A stretch of 64,000 nt of DNA, taken from VRUE01 sp963716735. GTDB taxonomy: Bacteria; Actinomycetota; Thermoleophilia; Solirubrobacterales; 70-9. Under the pieces are notes generated by a model. The model made no database searches and was not told the DNA's origin. It worked only from the letters and a program-made list of their open reading frames with translations. Of this stretch, positions 40,597 through 49,944 are shown piece by piece. How positions within the stretch are numbered: the stretch's first letter is position 1; each line of letters starts with the position of its first letter. The stretch lies in contig OY970321.1 of NCBI GenBank assembly GCA_963716735.1, positions 1,736,001-1,800,000 of the forward strand, read 5' to 3'. A program made the position numbers and the translations under genes.

Positions 40597-40860
40597 ATGA
40601 CCAACGCCGATCCTTCGCCCAAATATGACGTTGTAGTGGTCGAAGCCGTGATCCTCGAAGTTGCGGCAGAACTGCATCCCATGCTGCTGACACCGCGCGA
40701 TCTCGCGCGGAGAGTGATCAGCGACCCCGACGACAAAAGAGAGCTTGAGACAGCAGCCCAGGCGATCCGCGGGCTCCGAGAGTTCGGCTTGCTCTCCAAG
40801 GAGGAGGAGATCGCGGAGCCGACGCTGGCTGCGCTTCGGGCTGTCGCGCTCCTCACATAG
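40597..40860 (+). CDS. Small winged-helix-like protein of unknown function
   Basis: An 87-residue protein: EAVILEVAAELHPMLLTPRDLARRVISDPDDKRELETAAQAI, then RGLREFGLLSKEEEIAEPTLAALRAVALL. The helix order and the GLLSKEEE hairpin look like a minimal winged helix. It follows the third family regulator by 103 bp and may belong to the same regulatory group, though it lacks the HLSW module. Confidence 0.55.
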   Translation: MTNADPSPKYDVVVVEAVILEVAAELHPMLLTPRDLARRVISDPDDKRELETAAQAIRGLREFGLLSKEEEIAEPTLAALRAVALLT

Positions 40861-40929
40861 CGAGCCACGCCGGGCCGTGGGGATGGGATGGGGACAGAGC
40901 TGACCCTCTATGACCCCGCAATCCCTACC

Positions 40930-42291
40930 TCAGAAGACGAGACGATCGCGACCGTCGTTCTTGGCCGCGTAGAGGGCCATGTCGGCGCGCTCGAGCAGAT
41001 CCTCGGCGCTCTCCTCGGGGTCCCAGCAGGCCAGGCCGGCCGAACAGGTCTGCCCGTCGGGGGTCACAGCCCTCAGCCGTTCGACGGTGTCGGCCGCTTG
41101 ATCGAGCGAGGCGCCTGGGAGCAGGACGAGGAACTCCTCGCCGCCGTAGCGCACGATGGTGTCTTCTCCCCTCAGCTCCGAGTCCCAGGCCTCGGCGCAA
41201 TCGCGCAGCATGCCGTCGCCGGCGAGGTGACCGTGGGCGTCGTTGTAGGCCTCGAAGAAATCGATGTCGATGAGCGCGAGGCACAGCGGCGTGGAGTACC
41301 GGCGGGCGCGGGCCATCTCACGGGGAAGCTGCTCGTCCAGGCTCCGGCGGTTCGGCAAACCGGTGAGAGCGTCGCTGCTCGCAAGGATCTTGACCTCGAT
41401 CAGAAGGTCCTCGCGTTCGGACTCGACCCGCTTCAGCTCGGTGACGTCGCTGGCGCGACCGTAGATCAGCGACTCGTCGGCGGCCAGGATCGAGCTCCAG
41501 CGCAGCCAGTGCCAGCTGCCGTCCTTGGCCAGGTAGCGGTTTTCGAAGGCCACTGTCTCACTGCCTTCGAAGAGCGCGGCCGCCTCCTCTTCGGTGCGTT
41601 CCCGATCCTCGGGATGGACGAACTCGATGAATGGCTTTGCCCGCAGTTCCTCGTCGTTGTAGCCGAGGCAGCTCTCCCAGGCTGAGTTCAGCTCGATGAA
41701 GTAGCCGTCCATGTTCGAGGTGCCGAGCATGTCGCGAGACAGCTCGAAGAAGCGGCGGGCGCGCAGGTCGGCGCGGGCGCGGCGGGCGACGACCTCACTG
41801 GTCATGACCGTGACCACCGAGAGGGAGACCGCGGTGAAGGCCCAGCGGGTGAAGACCGAGTAGCCGGCGGTGCTCCCGACCACCGCGAGGGTGAACGCGT
41901 ACACCGCGAGCAGCCCGGCCAGGTGGGCGAGCGCGACCGGCCTCGGGAAGAAGTAGGCGGCGATCAGCATCGCCCAGACGAAGATCGCCCCGTACTGCCC
42001 GGCGGCCACGCCGCTCTCGTAGAACAGCAAGCCGGTCAGCACGACGACGCCGGCGAGGATCGCGTGGACCGACCAGCTGGGCAGGCGACGGGCAAAGGCG
42101 AGGCAGAGAAGTCCGCCCAAGAGCATTGCCCCGGCAATCAGGACCAGCGCCGAAAGGTCGGCGACCTCGGGGTGCGGCAGGGCCAGCGAAAGCCCCACCA
42201 GGCCTGCCGCCGCGACCATCAACCCACCCAGCGCTCGCGCCTCCGCGCCCGACCGCCGCAGCACCTCTTTGCCGTTTGTCACACCCGCCAT
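40930..42291 (-). CDS. Membrane-bound PAS-GGDEF diguanylate cyclase
   Basis: A 453-residue sensor that would make cyclic di-GMP. Residues 20-170 contain about six membrane helices. A PAS domain follows (FFELSRDMLGTSNMDGYFIELNSAWESCLGY to YGRASDVTELKR). The C-terminal GGDEF domain has ASSDALTGLPNRRSL, ALIDIDFFEAYNDAHGHLAGDGML and the active-site variant YGGEEF. There is no EAL domain. No I-site RxxD is obvious before GGEEF, so product inhibition is uncertain. Confidence 0.9.
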   Translation of the reverse strand: MAGVTNGKEVLRRSGAEARALGGLMVAAAGLVGLSLALPHPEVADLSALVLIAGAMLLGGLLCLAFARRLPSWSVHAILAGVVVLTGLLFYESGVAAGQYGAIFVWAMLIAAYFFPRPVALAHLAGLLAVYAFTLAVVGSTAGYSVFTRWAFTAVSLSVVTVMTSEVVARRARADLRARRFFELSRDMLGTSNMDGYFIELNSAWESCLGYNDEELRAKPFIEFVHPEDRERTEEEAAALFEGSETVAFENRYLAKDGSWHWLRWSSILAADESLIYGRASDVTELKRVESEREDLLIEVKILASSDALTGLPNRRSLDEQLPREMARARRYSTPLCLALIDIDFFEAYNDAHGHLAGDGMLRDCAEAWDSELRGEDTIVRYGGEEFLVLLPGASLDQAADTVERLRAVTPDGQTCSAGLACWDPEESAEDLLERADMALYAAKNDGRDRLVF

Positions 42292-42360
42292 CGCCTACCG
42301 AATATCGGCGAGGAAGGGAAGTGCTTTAACCCTGCACCGTCGAGTAGACGAGACCGGGGG

Positions 42361-43281
42361 TCAGGGCGTCCGGCGGCGCAGCAGAGCGCGCATGTCGCCG
42401 ACCGGGCCGAGGTGACCGAGCTTCTCGGGGTTGACGACGGAGTTGACACCGACGATGCCGTCGTCGCCGACTTCGAGCGACATGGCACCGATCGCCGCCC
42501 CGTCCGCGTCGATCACGACCGCCCCCGGCTGACCGTTGACTCCGACGCGGCGGATGCCGGCGCCGCTGCCCGCTCCCTGCCGGCCCCAGTTGATCAGCGC
42601 CCGCGCGACGCGGTTGGCGCCTTGGAGCGGTCGCGCCAGCGCCGGCACCTTGCCCCCACCGTCACCGCGCAGGACCACGTCGCGAGAGAGCAACGCCTCC
42701 AGCGCCTCGAGGTCGCCCCGCTCGGCGGCGGCGAAGAACCGCTCCCCCAGCTCCTCGCGCCGTTGCGGCGAACCCTCGAAGCGGGGCCGGCGCTGCTCGA
42801 CGTGGCGGCGGGCGCGCACCGCGAGCTGGCGCGAGTTGTCCTCGCTCTTGCCGATCACCCCCGCGACCTCGCCGTAGGCATAGCCGAAGACGTCGTGCAG
42901 GACCAGCACCGCCCGCTCCTCCGGGGTCAGGCTCTCGAGCAGAATCAGAAAGGCGACCGAGAGCGAGTCGGCCATCTCGGCGCGCTCCGCGGGATCGTCG
43001 CCCGGCTCGGCGACCAGTGGCTCGGGCAGCCACTCGCCGACGTAGGTCTCCCGCCGTGCCCGCGCCGAGCGCAGCTCGTCGATCGCAAGCCGCGTCGCCA
43101 CCGTGGCCACGTAGGCACGCGGCGACTCGATCTCCTCGCCCCGCCCGAGCGCGGCGTGCAGGCGCAGCAACGCCTCCTGCGCCACGTCCTCGGCGTCGCT
43201 GACGCTGCCGAGCATCCGGTAGGCGACCCCGAAGGCGCCGGGACGCAACTGCTCGAGCAGTTGCTCGTCGGAGTCGCTCAA
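42361..43281 (-). CDS. ECF sigma factor of the SigJ type with SnoaL-like C-terminal domain
   Basis: A 306-residue sigma factor. Region 2 is GAFGVAYRMLGSVSDAEDVAQEALLRLHAAL, region 4 is SLTPEERAVLVLHDVFGYAYGEVAGVIGKSEDNSRQLAVRAR, and a SnoaL-like domain of about 130 residues (FFAAAERGDLEALEALLSRDVVLRGDGGG) completes the SigJ/ECF41-like layout. TTG 43281 overlaps the TGA of the upstream oxidoreductase gene (TTGA), which sets the start. This pairing of an ECF41-like sigma with a small oxidoreductase gene is typical, and the fused domain usually acts as a built-in regulator. Confidence 0.88.
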   Translation of the reverse strand: MSDSDEQLLEQLRPGAFGVAYRMLGSVSDAEDVAQEALLRLHAALGRGEEIESPRAYVATVATRLAIDELRSARARRETYVGEWLPEPLVAEPGDDPAERAEMADSLSVAFLILLESLTPEERAVLVLHDVFGYAYGEVAGVIGKSEDNSRQLAVRARRHVEQRRPRFEGSPQRREELGERFFAAAERGDLEALEALLSRDVVLRGDGGGKVPALARPLQGANRVARALINWGRQGAGSGAGIRRVGVNGQPGAVVIDADGAAIGAMSLEVGDDGIVGVNSVVNPEKLGHLGPVGDMRALLRRRTP

Positions 43282-44216
43282 GCGGCCCCCGCGATTCCCT
43301 GGCGCCAGCTCGGGTGGGCGGGCTGCCACCCCAGCTCGCGCTTCGCCTTCGCGTTCGACGCGCCTCGCACTTCGGTCATCATGACGGTCGCGGCCTCCCC
43401 AGCCAACAGCCGGCCGACCCAGCGGGGCACACGCCGCGGCTTCTTGGCTCCCAGCGCGCTCGCCACCGCCGGCAACCACTCGCGCACCGGTGCCGGCTCG
43501 TCGTCGACGACGTTGTAGATGCCGCGCTGCCCGCGCTCGAGCGCGGCAACCGTGGCCTCGGCCGCATCGGCGATATGGACGAAGGACCAGACGCCGGCCC
43601 CGTCGCCGACGACGGGGAATTTCCGCCGGCGGATCATCTCGGCGTGTTCGCCATCGGCGGCAAGCGAGGTCCCGGGGCCGTAGAAGCCGCCGTAGCGCAG
43701 AGCTATCCCCACCGTCCAGTCCGCTCCGGTGACCGCGTCCTCGAGGTGGCGGATCGCCTCCAGGGCTGGTCGCATCGCTGCGACCGGCGCCGGGTCGAGC
43801 GCGTCCTCCTCCGTCTTCACCGGCCCTCCGCTGCGGGCAAATGGCCAACCGGCGTAACTCTGGGCGACAAAGCGGCGCACCCCGACCGCGCGTCCAGCCG
43901 AGAGCAGGTGATCGGTGGCCTCGATCCGCAGGCGGTTGGTCGTGGCGAGATCGCGGTCGAAGTGGCGTATGTCGAGCGATCCCGACAGCGCCGTCAGCTC
44001 GTGCACGATCGCCTCGGGCTCTGCCTCGGCGACCGCGCGCGCCACCTGCTCGGGATCGAGCGCATCGGCGATGACCGGGCTTGCGCCCAGAGCGCGAACC
44101 GTCTCGGCCTTGGTGGCACTGCGGGTCATCCCGACCACCTCGTGACCGCCCGCAGTCAGCTTCGGCAGCAACTGGTGACCCATGGCTCCCGCGGCTCCCG
44201 CAACCAACACCTTCAT
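43278..44216 (-). CDS. NAD(P)-dependent epimerase/oxidoreductase (extended SDR-like)
   Basis: A 312-residue protein with the cofactor loop VLVAGAAGAMGHQLL and the VRRFVAQSYAGWPF region in place of a canonical YxxxK site. FVHIADAAEATVAALERGQRGIYNVVDDEP is typical of NAD-epimerase-like oxidoreductases. It overlaps the SigJ-type sigma gene by 4 bp and is probably the gene controlled by or controlling that factor. ATG 44216 starts the domain exactly. Confidence 0.88.
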   Translation of the reverse strand: MKVLVAGAAGAMGHQLLPKLTAGGHEVVGMTRSATKAETVRALGASPVIADALDPEQVARAVAEAEPEAIVHELTALSGSLDIRHFDRDLATTNRLRIEATDHLLSAGRAVGVRRFVAQSYAGWPFARSGGPVKTEEDALDPAPVAAMRPALEAIRHLEDAVTGADWTVGIALRYGGFYGPGTSLAADGEHAEMIRRRKFPVVGDGAGVWSFVHIADAAEATVAALERGQRGIYNVVDDEPAPVREWLPAVASALGAKKPRRVPRWVGRLLAGEAATVMMTEVRGASNAKAKRELGWQPAHPSWRQGIAGAA

Positions 44217-44344
44217 GACTCCTCCTTCGTCGCTTTCAACAGGAGAGACGAGACAGCCATCACAACAGTGACAGCCGATATGGGCCATCCGTCTTGTGTC
44301 GGGTCCCCAACCTGCGATAAACGTCCGGAACGCACGTGAACCTC

Positions 44345-44356
44345 GCCGTATACGGC
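44345..44356. promoter_or_regulatory. Perfect palindrome upstream of the VWA gene
   Basis: GCCGTATACGGC is a 12 bp perfect palindrome, 41 nt before ATG 44398, in the 181 bp gap between the divergent oxidoreductase and VWA genes. It is well placed for an operator overlapping the VWA promoter. Confidence 0.4.
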
Positions 44357-44397
44357 GCTAGGCTGGGCCGCACGAGACCTTCGATCGGGGAGAACAG

Positions 44398-45441
44398 ATG
44401 AGACGAGTCGCAAAGCTGTTGGGACCGGGGGCCGTCGCGCTCCTCATGGTCGGACTGATTGTCGCCCCGGCCGCTTGGGCGACGCCGCTGGCCAGCGTCA
44501 GCGCCTCGTCCTGCAACAGAGCCAGCAACATCGAGGCGATCGTCGACGACTCGGGCTCGATGGAAATCACCGACCCGGATCGCCTGCGGGTTCAGGCGAT
44601 GAACCTGCTGATCGACACGCTCAACCCGAAGACGCAGCTCGGCGCGGTCGAGTTCGGCTCGGGGATCGACATCCCCGGGATCATCACCGAACCGCCCGCC
44701 GACACGGTCTTCCCACCACAGCCGGTCGGGGCGAACGCGGCGGCGATGCGCAGCGCCCTCGACAGCGTGGTCAAAGCCGACAACGGCGCCACCGACTACA
44801 ACGGCGCCTTCGCCAAGTCCGACGCCGACAACCCCAACGCTGACGCGCGGATCTTCCTCACCGACGGTGGCCACGACGTCGGTCCCTACAACGAAGGGCA
44901 CCTGACCCACAAGGTGCCGACGTACGTGATCGGCTTCGGCTCCGGCCTCTCGAGCGGCGAGGACCAGGCGCGGCTGAAAAAAATCGCCAAAGACACGGGT
45001 GGCAAATACTTCCCGGCCCAGGACACGAGCCAGCTGCAATCGGCGATGAACAGCATCGGCGCCGCTCTCACCTGCCAGACCCCGCCGCGGCTGTTCACCG
45101 ACGTCCTAAAACAGGGTCAGAGCAAACCGCACAGCATCACGGTTGGCGCTGCGACCAAGACGCTGCAGATCACCCTCACCTGGACCAGCCCGCTCGACAA
45201 ATTCAAGGTCAGCGGGCTGAGGCTGGTCGGCAAAGGCGGCCTTCTCGCCGTCGCCTCTCGCACTCACCGCCCGCCAAGCAAACTGAAGGTGACGAAAACG
45301 CCCAGCACGACCTTCACCATCCTCAAAGTCTCGGGACTGAGGAAAGGCACGCTGCGCTTCAACGTCAAGGCCGCCAAAGTCGCCTCCGGCGCACCGAAAG
45401 CGACCCTGACGACTCAGGTAGGGCAAAGCACGCACAAGTAG
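44398..45441 (+). CDS. Secreted von Willebrand factor A domain protein
   Basis: A 347-residue exported protein (signal LLGPGAVALLMVGLIVAPAAWA). A VWA domain follows at residues 45-220: the metal site DDSGSM, TDYNGAF and FLTDGGHDVGPY complete the MIDAS, and VPTYVIGFGSGLS is a core strand. The C-terminal 115 residues form a Lys/Thr-rich beta domain. It is probably a surface adhesion or assembly protein. GGGGAGA lies 5 nt before the ATG. Confidence 0.88.
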   Translation: MRRVAKLLGPGAVALLMVGLIVAPAAWATPLASVSASSCNRASNIEAIVDDSGSMEITDPDRLRVQAMNLLIDTLNPKTQLGAVEFGSGIDIPGIITEPPADTVFPPQPVGANAAAMRSALDSVVKADNGATDYNGAFAKSDADNPNADARIFLTDGGHDVGPYNEGHLTHKVPTYVIGFGSGLSSGEDQARLKKIAKDTGGKYFPAQDTSQLQSAMNSIGAALTCQTPPRLFTDVLKQGQSKPHSITVGAATKTLQITLTWTSPLDKFKVSGLRLVGKGGLLAVASRTHRPPSKLKVTKTPSTTFTILKVSGLRKGTLRFNVKAAKVASGAPKATLTTQVGQSTHK

Positions 45442-45443
45442 CG

Positions 45444-46016
45444 CTAGCCGGTGGGCTCGTAGGTGAGCAGGGCGATTCCGTCGCCCAGCGTCTGCGAGCC
45501 CACCAGGCGCAGCGGCTTCTTCTCGCTGACCTCGCCGAAGAGGCGCTTGCCGGTGCCAAGCAGGACCGGGAAGACCATCAGCCGCAGCTCGTCGACCAGG
45601 TCGTGCTCGACCATGGCCTGGACGAGCTGGGCGCTGCCGGCGACGAGGATCACGCCGTCGACCTCGCGCTTCAGCTTCGCCACCTCCTCGACGACGTCGC
45701 CGCTGAGGATCGTCGAGTTGTTCCACTCGGCCTCCCGGAGGGTCGAGGAGACGACGTACTTTGGCATCGCGTTCATCTTCTCGGCGAAGCCGGCGTCGTC
45801 TTCGATCGTCGGCCAGGCGGCGGCGAAGCCCTCGTAGGTCACCCGGCCGAGCAGCTGCGCCTCGGCCTCGACCAGCTCGTCGAGCTTGAACTTGTCGCCC
45901 TCCGCGCCGCGATCGATCTCGAAAGTCCAGCCGGCGTGCTTGTAGTCCTCGCCCCCGCCGGGAGCCTCTATCACTCCGTCGAGGGACACGAACTCGGTTA
46001 CGACGATCCTTCCCAT
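45444..46016 (-). CDS. Dihydrofolate reductase-family (RibD C-terminal-like) protein
   Basis: A 190-residue protein of the RibD-C/DHFR-like fold: RIVVTEFVSLDGVIEAPGG at the start, AQLLGRVTYEGFAAAWP, KYVVSSTLREAEWNNSTIL, VILVAGSAQLVQAMVEHDLVDELRLMVFPVLLGTGKRLF. This is the common actinobacterial deaminase/reductase-like family, using NADPH on an unknown substrate. It converges with the VWA gene, 2 nt from its stop. Confidence 0.9.
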   Translation of the reverse strand: MGRIVVTEFVSLDGVIEAPGGGEDYKHAGWTFEIDRGAEGDKFKLDELVEAEAQLLGRVTYEGFAAAWPTIEDDAGFAEKMNAMPKYVVSSTLREAEWNNSTILSGDVVEEVAKLKREVDGVILVAGSAQLVQAMVEHDLVDELRLMVFPVLLGTGKRLFGEVSEKKPLRLVGSQTLGDGIALLTYEPTG

Positions 46017-46232
46017 ACTGGCCTCCTTTTGCTCCGTGGTCGGTCTCTACCCATACGACGAACGAGCAAGCCCAGAATCGACAGGTCGGCCAACAGTAGG
46101 CGTTCGACTGCTACGGTTCATGCGTCGGGTTTGGCACAACGCCACCCGAGAGGTTCCGTTTCCTCCGTGCGCTTGCTTTGCGTTTAGGGGTCGCTGGATC
46201 TCCCCTATCGCTCAAAAAGGAGCTCACTACAG

Positions 46233-47437
<1,205 letters not shown>

Positions 47438-47441
<4 letters not shown>

Positions 47442-47779
47442 CCGTCCTCACCCCCACCGCACCCAAGTGGACCTGCGACCGCTGTGGCGTCTCCGTCAGC
47501 CAGCTCGGCGGCGCGCCGGTGCCGCTGCCGGACACCTGGACCACAGCGTCAGACGGTCACTTCTGCCTCACCTGCAGGCGGGAGCGGGCCGCGGAGGCGG
47601 CGCTGGACGCCGCGCCGGTTGACAGCAGCAACGACGTCAAAGCCAAAGTACGGCGCGCCGGGCTGCTCGAGTTCGAGGTGCGGCGGGCTCCCGATCGGGC
47701 CGACAACGCGATCGCCAAGGCCTGCCATACCTCGGCCTCCGCGGTGGCGAGGGCACGCGACGTCGTCGGCCGGCGGTAG
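47438..47779 (+). CDS. Small zinc-ribbon-like protein of unknown function
   Basis: A 113-residue protein with two Cys pairs, CDRC near residue 13 and CLTC near residue 43, spaced as in a zinc ribbon. An Ala/Arg-rich helical part follows (DVKAKVRRAGLLEFEVRRAPDRADNAIAKACHTSASAVARARDVV) whose end looks like a small HTH. The start overlaps the helicase stop, so it may assist the helicase or bind nucleic acid. No named family is recognised. Confidence 0.65.
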
Positions 47780-47794
47780 GGACGGAGGACGCGC

Positions 47795-48652
47795 ATGGAG
47801 GTGGGCATCGCACTCGCGCTCGTTGCCGCGCTGATGACCAACCTCGCCTCGCTGCTCAAGCACCGGGGCTGCCACCGCACCGAGCCGGTCAGCCTGCGCA
47901 AGCCACTTCGTGGTGCGCGCCAGCTTGCCGGTTCACCCTGGTTTGCCGCCGGTTGGGGCGTCGCCGCAATCGCCTGGCTGGTCCATGTCGCCGCCCTCTC
48001 GATGGCGCCGATCTCACTCGTGCAGGCGGTTCTCGCCGGGGGCGCGGTGACGCTCGCGGTGATGTCGCAGCGGATCTTCGGTCACCCGGTCGAGCGCCGG
48101 CAGTGGCTTGCGCTGGCGCTGGGCGGCGGCGGCCTCGCGCTCCTCGCGATCACGGTGCCGCAGCTGAGTGGCAGCCACTCGGAGTTCTCGGCCGGCGCGA
48201 TCCTCGGCTTCGAGGGTGGGCTGGCGCTGCTGGCCAGCGGCCTCGCCCTCGGCCACCGCTCGGAGCGGCTCGCCGCTCGCCACGGGGTGCTTCTCGCCGC
48301 CCTCGCCGGGACGCTCATCGCCTTTGCCGGGATCGCGATCAAGGGACTGTTCGGCGTCGGCGGGATCTCGATCGCGCTCGTCGCCCCCTGGATCGCGCTG
48401 ATAGTCGTCTGCGGAGTCCTGGCCCAGTACGCGACGGTGGCGGCGCTGCAGCGTGGTCAGGCGATCGAGACGATCGGCCTCATCGGCCTGGTCGCGAACG
48501 CGAGCCAGATCGCCGGCGGCGTGCTCGTCTTCGGCGATCCGCTCTCGGCAGATCCCCTCGGCGTCGCGCTTCAGACCACGGCCTTCGCCATGGTCTGCGC
48601 CTCCGCCCTGCTGCTGCCCTCGCGCACAGCACGGCAGCCCGCACCCGCCTGA
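47795..48652 (+). CDS. DMT-superfamily (EamA/NIPA-like) membrane transporter
   Basis: A 285-residue protein with about nine membrane helices arranged as a repeated half: IALALVAALMTNLASLLKHRG at the start, APISLVQAVLAGGAVTLAVMSQRIFG, then AAIKGLFGVGG-like and QAIETIGLIGLVANASQIAGGVLVFGDPLSADPLGVALQ. The pattern fits drug/metabolite transporter-type proteins, close to the NIPA/DUF-like branch. The substrate is unknown. It starts 15 nt after the zinc-ribbon gene. Confidence 0.75.
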   Translation: MEVGIALALVAALMTNLASLLKHRGCHRTEPVSLRKPLRGARQLAGSPWFAAGWGVAAIAWLVHVAALSMAPISLVQAVLAGGAVTLAVMSQRIFGHPVERRQWLALALGGGGLALLAITVPQLSGSHSEFSAGAILGFEGGLALLASGLALGHRSERLAARHGVLLAALAGTLIAFAGIAIKGLFGVGGISIALVAPWIALIVVCGVLAQYATVAALQRGQAIETIGLIGLVANASQIAGGVLVFGDPLSADPLGVALQTTAFAMVCASALLLPSRTARQPAPA

Positions 48653-48729
48653 ACCTGTCCGGGCATCCCTCCGTACATCGGGCGACCGGCGCGGTATCCC
48701 ACCGCACCCTCGAGCCCAGGAGGCAGCCC

Positions 48730-49266
48730 GTGAAAAGAACCCTTCCAGCCATTGCCGTCCTCGCGATCGGCGCACTGCTCGCCATCGCCGGCGGCAGCGA
48801 CAGCTCGGGCGAAGGCGGGGCCTACGGATCCGATGGCGGTGAAACCGCCACGACGCAGAGCGCCAAGAGCGAAGCGAGCGGCGCAGCCGCATCGGCCGGC
48901 AATGGCATCGTCGCGGTAGCCAAGAGCCCTGAAGTGGGGGCGGCGATCCTCGTCGATTCCAAAGGCTTCACGCTCTACGACTTCCACAAGGACAAGGGCA
49001 CCAAGTCGTCCTGCTACGGCGCCTGCGCAAGCACCTGGCCACCGCTGACCGCTAGCGGGCCCCCGAAGGCGATGAGCGGAGCCGAAGCGTCAAAGCTCGG
49101 CACGACGAAACGCAGCGACGGCACCCTGCAGGTCACCTACGCCGGCCACCCGCTCTACACCTATGTCGCCGACACCAAGCCCGGCGAGGCCAAGGGCAAC
49201 AACTTCAGCTCCTTCGGCGCCGAGTGGTACGCCTTGCAAGCAAACGGCGAGGAGGCCGGCGACTAG
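48730..49266 (+). CDS. COG4315-type secreted repeat protein
   Basis: A 178-residue protein with two copies of the COG4315 lipoprotein repeat: AILVDSKGFTLYDFHKDKGTKSSCYGACASTWPPL and LQVTYAGHPLYTYVADTKPGEAKGNNFSSFGAEWYAL. A GTG start follows AGGAGG. The N-terminal hydrophobic segment ends in AIAGGSDSS, where relatives have a lipobox Cys. The Cys is absent here, so lipid anchoring is doubtful and the protein may be anchored by its helix or released. Confidence 0.8.
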   Translation: MKRTLPAIAVLAIGALLAIAGGSDSSGEGGAYGSDGGETATTQSAKSEASGAAASAGNGIVAVAKSPEVGAAILVDSKGFTLYDFHKDKGTKSSCYGACASTWPPLTASGPPKAMSGAEASKLGTTKRSDGTLQVTYAGHPLYTYVADTKPGEAKGNNFSSFGAEWYALQANGEEAGD

Positions 49267-49529
49267 GCCGACGGCGTGGCGTGACGCAGGGCATGCGCGT
49301 ACAGAGTCTCCGGCGCAATGTCGGCCTGGTTGGGCCAGACGATCGTGCCGGCCTCAGGGTCTGCGCGAAGCCGCCGAAAGTAGTCGGGATCCGCAAGGGG
49401 CTTGAAAACACCGCCGTAGTCACAGAGGTAGGAGAGATCGACATCGGCGGTCAGGTCGTCCTCAAAGCGAACGTGAACCGTGTAGTCGCCCACCGGCGTA
49501 GCGTCGATTAGTAGTGGAGTGCTGCGCAT
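49263..49529 (-). CDS. DUF2442 protein (partner of DUF4160)
   Basis: An 88-residue DUF2442 protein: IDATPVGDYTVHVRFEDDLTADVDLSYL, then GVFKPLADPDYFRRLRADPEAGTIVWPNQADIAPETLYAHA. The family is commonly encoded beside DUF4160 and is suspected to form a toxin-antitoxin-like unit. It follows the DUF4160 gene by 18 nt and overlaps the COG4315 gene end by 4 bp. Confidence 0.85.
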   Translation of the reverse strand: MRSTPLLIDATPVGDYTVHVRFEDDLTADVDLSYLCDYGGVFKPLADPDYFRRLRADPEAGTIVWPNQADIAPETLYAHALRHATPSA

Positions 49530-49547
49530 GGTCTGATGGTAGACCGT

Positions 49548-49817
49548 TCAAGGCAGCGGATCGACCTGTACAAGCGGCTGTCGATTGCGCGCTCGCTTCC
49601 AGTTTGCCCGCAGCTCGGCTTGATGCACACGTGCCCAGTCGGTTACCAGTCGCGCAGCCCGTGGTGGAAGCTTTCCGGCGATCACGACGAGCAGCGCAAT
49701 ATCGATAGAGGCCTCAGCCTCCCCGTACCGGGCATGGAAATGCGGCCGGCCACTATGTTGGGTCTCGTCGTAGTACATCCAGATCGTAATCCCGTAGAAA
49801 CTGCTGATCCGAGGCAC
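49548..49817 (-). CDS. DUF4160 protein
   Basis: An 89-residue DUF4160 protein starting at GTG 49817: VPRISSFYGITIWMYYDETQ, then GRPHFHARYGEAEASIDIALLVVIAGKLPPRAARLVTDWARVHQ. The PHFHARYG motif is diagnostic. A longer frame from 49892 adds 25 residues without family character. It is paired with the downstream DUF2442 gene. Confidence 0.85.
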   Translation of the reverse strand: MPRISSFYGITIWMYYDETQHSGRPHFHARYGEAEASIDIALLVVIAGKLPPRAARLVTDWARVHQAELRANWKRARNRQPLVQVDPLP

Positions 49818-49944
49818 GGGTCGAGCATCTCCGGAGACCTGTAACGACACAAGACGGAGGAGCGCCGTGACTGAGTTTTCTGTGTGACGCAACTGTCAAA
49901 TTGCGCCTGCTCCGCCGACGGTCGCATGACGCTATCTTCGTTCG

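Noticed and set aside
43282..43848. Upstream extension of the sigma factor frame
   Set aside because: This part is the out-of-frame shadow of the oxidoreductase gene; the TTG at 43281 coupled to the stop codon is the natural start.
46017..46232. Possible regulatory 5' region of the DEAD-box helicase
   Set aside because: The 216 bp gap might hold a long leader as in cold-shock helicases, but I could not find a definite structure or motif beyond the AAGGAG ribosome site.
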